DNA of 27,500 nucleotides from Sphaeroforma sirkka (lineage: Eukaryota > Opisthokonta > Ichthyosporea > Ichthyophonida), in NCBI GenBank assembly GCA_001586965.3, contig LUCW03002168.1, positions 157,501 to 185,000 on the forward strand, in the 5' to 3' direction. Position numbers and translations under genes: made by a program. This document shows positions 19,954-27,500 of the stretch, piece after piece. The notes beneath the pieces were generated by a model. The model ran no database searches and was not told where the DNA came from. It was given only the letters and a program-made list of their open reading frames with translations. The first letter of the stretch is position 1; every line of letters begins with the position of its first letter.

Positions 19954-19998
19954 TGTCCCCACTTTTTTCTTGAAATTGAATTTTTTTTAGGTCTATTG
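19954..19998 (-). repeat. Right terminal inverted repeat of element A
   Basis: The complement reads CAATAGACCTA from 19998, an A-rich spacer with AAGAAAAAA, then GTGGGGACAAC (19962-19952). Outer and inner boxes are 38 bases apart. It pairs with 15631-15686. Confidence 0.8.
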
Positions 19999-20074
19999 AA
20001 CAGATCACTCATTGTATATGCAAGACAGGCAGATAGATTCCGATGATACATTTGTTTCTCGATATTCAACATAC

Positions 20075-20300
20075 CATCATTAGACAGGACAAAATAGGGA
20101 CAATATTATTTCTTCAATTTGGGCAAATTTTCATGTCTACATACACATCAGGCTTCATATTCGTTGGAGAGATTTTGAGACAATTGAAGGGAAGTTAAGA
20201 TGGTCGAACTGCCGCGAGAAGCTCGGGGCGAGTGATGCAACGATGGAGGACATACGGTGCGTTAATTCACGACGATGGATACAGAACACCTTTACAATTA
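20075..20300 (+). repeat. Dispersed repeat R1, copy 2
   Basis: This matches the reverse complement of 2525-2745 across about 220 bases with scattered substitutions. It is densest over ATCAGGCTTCATATTCGTTG and from CTGCCGCGAGAAGC to GGATACAGAA. It lies just outside the right end of element A and leads into the frame at 20243. No terminal structure was identified, so it may be a piece of a longer mobile element. Confidence 0.8.
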
Positions 20301-20455
20301 AAAAAGACCTTCACCACTTTTTGGAAGGTACAGAGCCTCGTGAATGTTTTCCCAAAACTTATCAGCTGAGATACATGAAATTCTGTAAATATGAGTGGCA
20401 ATATCGCTGTGGATGTTCTATTACTAGTCCATTACCTATACGTATTTGTTTCTGA
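20243..20455 (+). CDS. Unassigned 70-residue ORF beginning in repeat R1
   Basis: ATG at 20243 begins MEDIRCVNSRRWIQNTFTI. The first 16 codons are shared with the R1 copy at 2525-2745, where four of the five differences are synonymous and the frame then stops. The frame is also open upstream through NCREKLGASDAT, so the true start could be earlier. The later part, with CFPKTYQLRYMKFCKYEW, overlaps the first unit of the degenerate array. No domain is recognised. It may be the N-terminal piece of a transposon or multigene-family protein. Confidence 0.3.
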   Translation: MEDIRCVNSRRWIQNTFTIKKDLHHFLEGTEPRECFPKTYQLRYMKFCKYEWQYRCGCSITSPLPIRICF

Positions 20456-21290
20456 TTTCTAATACATTGGGGTTTCAGGTAATGAATCACGTTACATGTA
20501 TCTGAAAAAAAAAAAGTGAAAAAAATGATAGCTGACTACTGGGCTTCCAATTGAACAAATAAACTTACACAATGCGCAGATAAGTTGCATTTGGTTTCAT
20601 ATAAAGGCACAATTTCACGACAAACGGGAAGAATATTTCACATCAGGCAGGTCGTATCTATGGTCATTCTTGATCACCTTAATTTTGAGTACAGAGCACT
20701 CTTGGGATACTGTTCCAAACCATACCTGCTGAAGCGAATGAAATCTTTGTATTTAAGATAAACGAAATCACGATATGTATGTCTGGAAAAGATAAAAGCA
20801 TTGAGCTAATATGCTCGCAAAGCACAGTAAAGACATTAAACGTTTTAGGTAAACTGAATTTATTCTGCGGTGCTTGTCATATTTCACGACTATTGAAAGA
20901 ATGTTTGTCATCAGATAAGTCGTATTAGCATTTATGACCCCCATTTTTTCCTTCCGAGGGGTGGGGGGTGGGGGGTATACAGCATTCTTTGATATTGATC
21001 GAAACATTTTCTACTAAAGTGAATGAAATCCTTGTGTATTCGAGTCGCAGTATCGTAGATAGTGGAAGAAGCTTGTCAAACCTCCACATGCTGCTATGAT
21101 TTGTCGTACGAGTATTCGTTTTTGTTTTCTAATCTCAATTGGTATATCAAATAGAAGAAAGTACGTTGTATCTGTCTCGAACAGACGACAGCTGAATACT
21201 GGACTTCCATAAAAAACTGTATACTTGCACAGGACAAAGACAAGACATATTGGCAAACTGGTTTTTGTGCTATAAAAGTGCTGGCCACCT
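20340..21290 (+). repeat. Degenerate direct repeats
   Basis: A segment with the pattern CCAAAAC, CTGAGATACATGAAATTC and a TATTTGAG-like tail recurs near 20340, 20711 and 21004. Translations are similar (YQLRYMKFCKYEW, YLLKRMKSLYLR, FLLKxMKSLCIRV). The first and third units continue in parallel: TACGTATTTGTTTCTGATTT near 20438 resembles 21107-21130, and ATAGCTGACTACTGGGCTTC near 20528 resembles 21187-21210. Similarity in protein-like form suggests decayed coding repeats. Confidence 0.6.
20958..20975 (+). other. G-run cluster, possible G-quadruplex
   Basis: GGGGTGGGGGGTGGGGGG stands out sharply in AT-rich DNA. Three G-runs of 4, 6 and 6 separated by single T residues could fold as a quadruplex if a run is shared, or reflect slippage. 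Confidence 0.6.
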
Positions 21291-22549
21291 TCACTCTGTG
21301 CGTCGAAATGTTAACGCCAGTGGTTCATATGACGAATTTTCCTTTTTTGGCACGTTTGCCAGCTTTTATGGCGGTCTGGCATATTACCCCTTTAAATATC
21401 ATTTACAATCTCAGTGGTAGTGACCTTCGCAGACCTACGTGGCTACTATCGCCACGCTTCCTAGATTTGAGAAGTATTTTTGTCATGTCGAGCCCGATTA
21501 ACGGAATCGAAACACGCACAATACGGTAGCAGAACTAAGTTCAAAGTACGACATTGAATAGAGTGCTATCGATATTCTAAAAGCGAGCGTAAAAATCAGG
21601 GCATGCCTGATCTGATATATGGATTGTATATCAGGAATATAAAGCCCACTTCAACACTTTCTGATAGAGAATTCACAAGAGCGACGGACATACTGCTAAA
21701 AGGTAAAGTTTAGTCTATTGGGTACATCTTTTTCATGTATCTGACTTAATAACTGACTACGAATGCCTCTTAATTGAGTATATATGCCAAAAAATAATAT
21801 CGTGCAAGTCCCCGTATTATTAGACTTTGTTCAATGCTGTCTAGTAACCGCAATCTAACTTCAATGTATCTACCAGCAAATATTTTCAACGTCACTGACG
21901 CATACTTTCAAATACAGGCTGAATGATATTAAAGATGATCAATGGTCAATGCATTCAATTTTAAGCTTTTAAAACACCGAGCTGCAATAAATATCAGGGA
22001 ATTAATATTAAAAGACAGTCTTGGTACCTGACACGGAAATGAGATCAATTGTTTTTATAACTCGCATTTGTTCCAAATATCAAGTACGAGTATGTAAATT
22101 ATGGCATGGCCTTGAAATCTGCATATCTGCATAGGATTAAGTCGAGAAAGTACAGAGGTGGCCAGACTCAATAAACAAATCAACCGCGCTCGGGCAATTT
22201 TTTTTTTGAAGAATTATTATGCACCTTTATACATGATCTAGAATCGGCCCCACCAGGGTAAAAAAATGAGGGGTTTTTCCCGCTGATTTTAGAGGGTTAT
22301 CAATTATATCATTGTTAGCACTTGACATTCTCTCCTTGTAGACAGTGTCGGATGGCTACTATATGAGAGCTTACCGTCTGAATGCGAAGAAAACGTCATT
22401 AGGGAGACGCATATTATTAGAGTGTAGAGTGGCAAACTTTCAATAAAGTGCAAATGTACGTCATATATTTCTGTGGTTTTATAATTAAGTTGTCTGTGCT
22501 AGCGTTTACCAATTCGGGTTGATTGTTGCGTTTAATCGGGGTAAGAAAC
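21291..22549. other. Intergenic, nothing recognised
   Basis: A frame at 21278-21529 starts at a non-ATG codon and has no motif. The remainder has short frames only. No repeats or RNA genes were recognised. Confidence 0.4.
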
Positions 22550-22859
22550 CTAAATTAACGTTAAGGGTGAACTAAGAAATAAAATCAACTCTCGAAATGG
22601 AAACAACTCTATTGGTCTCAAACAGTTTGCTTGCTGTGAAAGTTGGTCTGAGACCTGTAGTTTCTCACATCTCCCATCAGACAGACTGGTTGCGATAAAG
22701 AGTCCAATACACAGTGGTTTCAGTTCTTCGATTTCCATTTTTATTCCATTCAACCTCTTAAGAACCATTGAATGCGCTCTTGATTCGTCTAGACCTGCTA
22801 CGCGAAGAGATGCCAGTAATACCACCAGCGCGAAGGCGAATTTAAGATACGAATTTAAG

Positions 22860-22873
<14 letters not shown>
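22550..22873 (-). CDS. Possible small secreted protein, unassigned
   Basis: From an ATG at 22873, at the edge of the TA microsatellite, a 107-residue frame runs to a stop at 22550. The N-terminus has a Lys followed by [16 protein letters not shown], a good signal-peptide core and cleavage region, then the polar [16 protein letters not shown]. The mature part has three Cys (PLC, GRC, ANC) and a mixed helical composition. The frame stays open through the microsatellite, so the start may be different or a splice acceptor may lie nearby. A 13-base duplication sits within the signal-peptide codons. No family is recognised. This is the most protein-like unassigned frame in the right half. Confidence 0.38.
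22837..22862. repeat. 13-base direct duplication at the microsatellite edge
   Basis: CGAATTTAAGATA occurs at 22837-22849 and again at 22850-22862, immediately before the TA tract. It probably arose by slippage and lies in the possible signal-peptide region of the minus-strand ORF. Confidence 0.9.
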
Positions 22874-22953
<80 letters not shown>

Positions 22954-22972
22954 ATATGTATGTATGTGTGTT

Positions 22973-23026
<54 letters not shown>

Positions 23027-23032
23027 TATATA
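22861..23032. repeat. Long TA microsatellite with CA and TG interruptions
   Basis: About 170 bases are almost pure TA repeats with interior TGTATG units and ACACAC runs near the right edge. Open frames of Tyr and Ile repeats across it are artefacts. Confidence 0.97.
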
Positions 23033-24690
23033 GGTATTAACCTAATTATTGAAATGGGGAATTACTTCATGAGAACATAAAACGACTAGCATACGTTCGT
23101 AGATATGAGATTAAACGCTGGGGCTGGCTCTAATCACGGCATGTGTGTAATCTATGCCGACGATCTGCAGTGAGTACTATCGATAGATTACAAAAATTTA
23201 AACCCTCTTTGTAGCGACAGGTGTCTGCATTTAGCGATTCGTCGAGGACGTGACGCTCAATAGCTGTGGTATTTGTCTCTCGGCTTTTGGTCCTTTCGAT
23301 TCGCTTGTTCGAATGCAAGACTGTCATTAAATTTGGCTGTCACCCCGGAGCACAAATTTCGTGGCAACAATCAAGATTTTGTTTTCGTGGTGGCAAGATT
23401 GCACTTTCGGGCTACCAATCTGTTTCTTGCATCCAAACAGAATGCTTCCTCGAGAGCAGTGAATACAAAAAATGTTGCAATATCCTAATGTAGCATGAAC
23501 TCACATATTCAAAAATTGTTGTCAAATATGTGAAACGTCACACTTTCTGTCCCGACATTGGAAAGAGACCACAAGCGGCAGAAGTACTACGAATTTGAAT
23601 CCAGATTACTGAAGGCCAGGTCGCATACTGACTTAAACTCCAGCGTGACTGCTACAAAAGAAAAGCTCAGGCCGTTGGAAACTTTGCTTGGCCACGAATT
23701 CTTCAAGCATATATTTGCTCAAGACAACCTAAAATTCAAACTTCATGTTTGTAGCACCAACGAAAATATATAAACATTCTACTGAAATCGGTAAGATCAA
23801 ATTCATATCGTATGCTATATATGTTCTGGCCGGGTTATTGGAGGGCTCAGGATTTAAATACCAGATACAAACAAAGAAGGTTGACCAGTGGAAGACGCCT
23901 AAAAGCAGAATTTTGGACTTGAGCTAGCTGAAGTCAACTCTTATCGTCATCTATCTCCGTTGGTCATCATTTAGAGGTTCAATGATTGGCCTCGATCAAT
24001 TACCAGTACTAAAGAATCCCTGAATTTGATTAGTCGGCGAATTTTCGGAGCTGGTCGCGGTTGGCGCACTAGGCTAATTAGAATGCAAGCCGCTGTCTAG
24101 ATTACGATCTTGTTTTACTTTATTATTGTTATGGCTGATATTGATACAGATTCAAGTGATGAAGCTACAAAGTCCGAAGAGATATAGGCATAACGATGTA
24201 TTTGGACTTCTTATATCGGTAGTACGTGGATCATTTCCCTACTCAGGTCCAGTTTGCTAATGGGATAGAAGCCATTATATGTGGCAAGGACCGGGTAGTT
24301 GAGACTCGTCAACTCATCCCTATGTGAAGTGTATCGATATTTGCATTTCGAATTTGTGAAGTCAGTATTGGGAGTGTTCGTTGGTTCGTGATCACAAGAA
24401 TTTGCTTAGACGGGGGTTGCGACGAGATAGCGCCTCTGTGATCGAAAAGGCTAATAGAAGGACTTTCGATGTAGTATGAATTAGGTGCTTGTGGATTCCA
24501 ATCCATGATACACCACACCACACCACAACACTTGTCGTGCCACATTTCTTAAGGCGTGCGTTTAAATGTGCTTAACAAAAAAATCCTGACGATGTACACT
24601 GAGGTTTAAAATGCACAAGTCGCACATTCACATTCTGAGATGTCGGTTCGATATGATACAACAGGAGGGCATTTTATTTGTGACTTTCGG
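23033..24690. other. Gene-poor stretch with protein-like fragments
   Basis: Plus-strand frames at 23273-23488 and 23558-23773 (TTG start, ERDHKRQKYYEFESRLLK and later KEKLRPLETLLGHEFFKH) look protein-like in composition but have no ATG start and no known domain. They could be exons or relics. An 18-codon acidic ORF beginning MADIDTDSSDEATKSEEI starts with an ATG at 24131 and stops at once. No splice structure joins these pieces convincingly. Confidence 0.3.
24673..24678 (-). promoter_or_regulatory. Possible polyadenylation signal AATAAA
   Basis: AATAAA on the minus strand lies about 13 bases beyond the stop reached if the last DEK_C exon is read through (24691). It supports, but does not prove, that the HMG/DEK_C gene ends here. 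Confidence 0.35.
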
Positions 24691-24765
24691 TTAAATTCTA
24701 TCTCGATTCCATATACGATAAAAATGTGCCATGCACCCACAAAACCTGTATACAGGCATACATAC

Positions 24766-27500
24766 CTGTAGAATCGTTGTTGCCATCTTCTTTAATTCTG
24801 CCTTCCGTAGTGTGATATCCAACGTTGGGAAGCTCTCAGTCAGGCCTTTGCGAACTTGTCCAAATGTGATTCCCGCACCAACTACGGAGAGGAACGGTGT
24901 GATGATACAAATCTTATCAGTTAAGACGATCCACAAAAACAAGGTACAATCATGTGTATTTCTGTCAAATTATTGCATTTGGGAAGATGTTGAGCGTGCT
25001 CATTTCCGGTAACTCTTAAACACAATTGAATTTAAGAGGTCGAAACTCCAAAAAAAAAAAGGGTCAAATACCTTTCTTGACAATCTTCCTGATTTCTTTT
25101 TTGATTTCATTATCCGTAGGACCAGTCTTTGCCTACAAACGGTTCAGGAAAGGGTAATAATATCGGGTAATTTAATCAAAGAAGTGGACAAGTTCATATT
25201 CAAGACTTTTTGGATAGGAGAGGTACGAAGAGTAATTACTCTGCAGGAGGTTATAGATGGTGACGAAATTATACAAAAGAAGTCAAGTACTTTCATTTTC
25301 AATCCTATTATTGTATAATCAGTGAGAGCAATGTGCTAATCTGCACATCCCTCGATATAAAGCAGTACTCCGGAACCTGTATTCACGAAGTTGAAATTTC
25401 GGAATGCTCAAGTACTGATCCGAACCCCTTCGGACATGCGAACATCGTACAGGAACGGTTTTAAAACAGAACGGCATGTGACGCTGCTTTCAGATACAGC
25501 TCAAACCAATGAATGTACGACTACTAGCATGCAACACCTGATGGGACCAAGCAGGAACATCACACTTCCAATATACTACTATACCACATAGATGCGTGAG
25601 TGTTGCATAAAATGTACGTATATTGAATCCAGACTTCACGATACCTTTTTAGCGATCGGCGCATCATCATCACTGTCACCTTCTGCGGCCTCCTCTTCGT
25701 CCTATGAGCGAGACAGATAGTTGTAGGTATCAGAGCTGAGATAGTATTAATCAAAAATTTGTGCGGGGCATTCACGTCATTGTATTTTTGGTCGTGCAGG
25801 CAGCGCTCAAACTCGCAGTTCTTACCACTCCGTCCAGATATATCAGCTTTCAGTCTATGCAGAGTTGGTCTTTCAAGCTACGTGACAGGTAGGAGTGAGC
25901 AGGCCAGACATGATACTACTTACAGCATACCACAGCTGTACGCATGGTCATGTATATACTATACTCTTGCACAAATCTGGCAACGCACCGGTGCATGCGA
26001 CATCGCAAAAGCGATCCAAGTAACATCAGAAAGAATAAAAACAAAAAACAAAAAACAAAAAACGTACATCATCTTCCTCGCTCTCGTCATCTTCACTTGA
26101 TTCCGCCGGTTTCTGTTTCTTGGCGCTCGTTTTGGCGCTCGTTTTGACTGACTTTTTCGCGGATGTATTCCCCAAAGCACTATGAAGGACAGGCGTGGAT
26201 GTCAATGGGCCATACGTACAGGCGTAGCATCAAAAGAGGACGACCTGTCTACGGTGATGTCAGGCCAGTTACATAGTCATTGCGCTTGAAAAAGAACACT
26301 CAGAAAGGTGTTCATACTACTCACAAGTCGCGATACTTTGGTTGGGAGAGTTTTGAACGTTTACACGTTGCAGAATGCAACGCACAGGATACAGGTACAT
26401 TTCCAGCTGTAGAGTGCTCCACTTACAGATGTACCAACCCAAATGCCCACAGATTACTATATCGAATGCACATAGCCGGCAACAAGTTGTGAATAACAAA
26501 TTATGTGTAACGGTACTTAAGAAAGTCAGCACTCCCACGACATACAAACAGGGTCGCTGTACGTAGCCCTAAGATAGGATACTAATCCTTATTGAGAGGG
26601 ATAAGATGCAAGGCAACAACTCTCAGTACCGAATTGTCATCGTGTATGTATGAAATCCAATTTCAGATGGGTCAAACAATCGACAAGCACGCCACATACG
26701 CCTTCGCATCTTCGGCCATTTTCGTGTACTTCGCCTTTTCCTCCTTCGAACATTCCTTCCACATCTCACTCATCTTGGACATAATCTCGGTGTTCTTTAC
26801 ATCCGGGAACTGCCGTGTGGTGTAAAAGAGAAATCAGTCCATCAAGTGCTATGTTCAGTATTCAGCTACATAGGTGCATATTCTGGACGCAATCGGCCGG
26901 TGCAGAAATTCTCGCTTGCGGTTGTCTGAGACACCCGTACGTGACAAAAAGTAATGAGGTCAACGGCCGAGTCGCATGCGTGCGAAAGTCAAATCTAAGA
27001 CAGAACAGGCAAGAAATGTAAAACTCGATAATGATAATTATTTGCACGTCACAAATACCACGGCAGATGTGCACACAGACTGTACCTTTGCCACCGCTTT
27101 CTGTCGGTTGTGCTTGATAAATAGGTTGTACGCTGATGGCGCGCGCTCGGGCTTGCTTGCTTTGACAGTCTTCTTGCTGACTTTCTTTTTCCCGCTTGTC
27201 TGTCCGTAGGAGCGTGGAAGCAGATAAGTGAGTAATCACATATTTCTGGGAGTCGCCAATGCGCCATACAATCATTTATCACACGCTAAGCGACGTCTAC
27301 AGCAATAGGGGCCAATTCAATTACTCTGTCGCTTGCCGGTGTGTGCACTTTGCGGGTTTTATGATACACGATGCATGTGCAAATACTTAGCCAACGGATA
27401 CACGAGGAGGCAGAGGGGAAAACAGTAAACTTCAGAATTGGGCGTGCTCAATAGACCCACAGAACGTACACGTCCGAACATTTAACGACCTTACCTTTGC
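24766..27500 (-). CDS. HMG-box and DEK_C domain chromatin protein, multi-exon, 5' end outside window
   Basis: Coding exons on minus are 27500-27495 (partial), 27199-27086, 26809-26700, 26179-26068, 25701-25645, 25132-25072 and 24881-24766. All introns are GT-AG, and the phases join without a stop. Exons two and three encode an HMG box (PERAPSAYNLFIKHNRQK, then FPDVKNTEIMSKMSEMWKE and KYTKMAEDAKA). Exon four is Lys/Ser/Ala-rich, then acidic (SSEDDESEEDD); exon five is acidic (DEEEAAEGDSDDD). The last two encode a DEK C-terminal domain (GPTDNEIKKEIRKIVKK, FGQVRKGLTESFPTLDIT, RKAELKKMATTIL). The HMG box bends DNA and DEK_C binds DNA, so a nuclear chromatin role is inferred. The final exon is unsettled: read-through reaches a stop at 24691, but a donor GTATGT follows CAG at 24766, so a further exon is possible. 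Confidence 0.9.

Larger units (their letters stand above)
15631..19998. mobile_element. Element A: decayed two-gene DNA transposon (THAP/DDE_Tnp_4 transposase + XPG nuclease)
   Basis: A 4.4 kb element is bounded by inverted ends that both carry AATAGACCTA (15632-15641; complement of 19997-19988). Both also carry an inner GTGGGGACA (15678-15686; complement of 19962-19954). The transposase gene on plus (16028-17695) converges with an XPG nuclease gene on minus (19857-17844), with 148 bases between stops. This is element B in opposite orientation and strongly diverged. Flanking dinucleotides could be a TA duplication if the ends start at GACCTA, but the TA may belong to the repeat itself. Both genes are interrupted, so the copy cannot be autonomous. 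Confidence 0.88.

Noticed and set aside
22842..23027. Open frames of Tyr and Ile repeats
   Set aside because: Translation of a TA microsatellite, not coding.
26862..27275. 137-codon minus-strand open frame overlapping the HMG/DEK_C gene
   Set aside because: Wrong frame: the HMG-box frame with in-phase splice sites explains this region, and the long frame runs through intron.
1..27500. CRISPR arrays, bacterial operons, ribosomal RNA genes
   Set aside because: No regularly spaced identical repeats, no Shine-Dalgarno-led gene strings, and no recognisable rRNA sequence; the window is eukaryotic.

Overview
The window is AT-rich, gene-poor nuclear DNA from a eukaryote. One spliced gene at the right end has six GT-AG introns of roughly 190-520 bases. 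The rest is small repeats, an AT microsatellite and decayed mobile elements. Nothing bacterial or organellar was seen. THAP-like and HARBI1/ISL2EU-type transposase remains plus an HMG-box/DEK_C gene fit an animal, a unicellular relative of animals, or another protist. I cannot place it further from sequence alone.

The main discovery is two decayed copies of one two-gene DNA transposon type, in opposite orientations about 3 kb apart. Element B is 7938-12561 and element A is 15631-19998. Each carries a HARBI1/ISL2EU-like (DDE_Tnp_4) transposase with an N-terminal coiled-coil part, THAP-like in A and more doubtfully in B. Each also carries an XPG/FEN1/EXO1-type flap nuclease with an extra conserved C-terminal region. 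The two genes converge tail to tail, 45 bases apart in B and 148 in A. All four element ends share an outer box like AATAGACCTA and an inner box GGGGACA, 38-49 bases apart. The copies are strongly diverged in protein sequence but collinear across both genes, so the pairing is inherited and not a chance neighbourhood. All four genes carry stops and frameshifts.

Layout: 1-7937 has no recognisable gene. It holds a 160-base tandem duplication (981-1300), an array of related units (2190-3208), short direct repeats (4193-4507), a hairpin cluster (6354-6488) and one possible secreted ORF (6793-7086, minus). Element B follows. The 12562-15630 gap has three unassigned small ORFs. Element A follows. 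From 20075 to 21290 lie a repeat also present inverted at 2525-2745 and a degenerate direct-repeat array. A possible small secreted protein (22550-22873, minus) abuts a long TA microsatellite (22861-23032).

The only clearly intact gene is on the minus strand from 27500 (cut by the window edge) to about 24766. It encodes an HMG box, a Lys-rich then acidic linker, and a DEK C-terminal domain, and is probably a chromatin protein.
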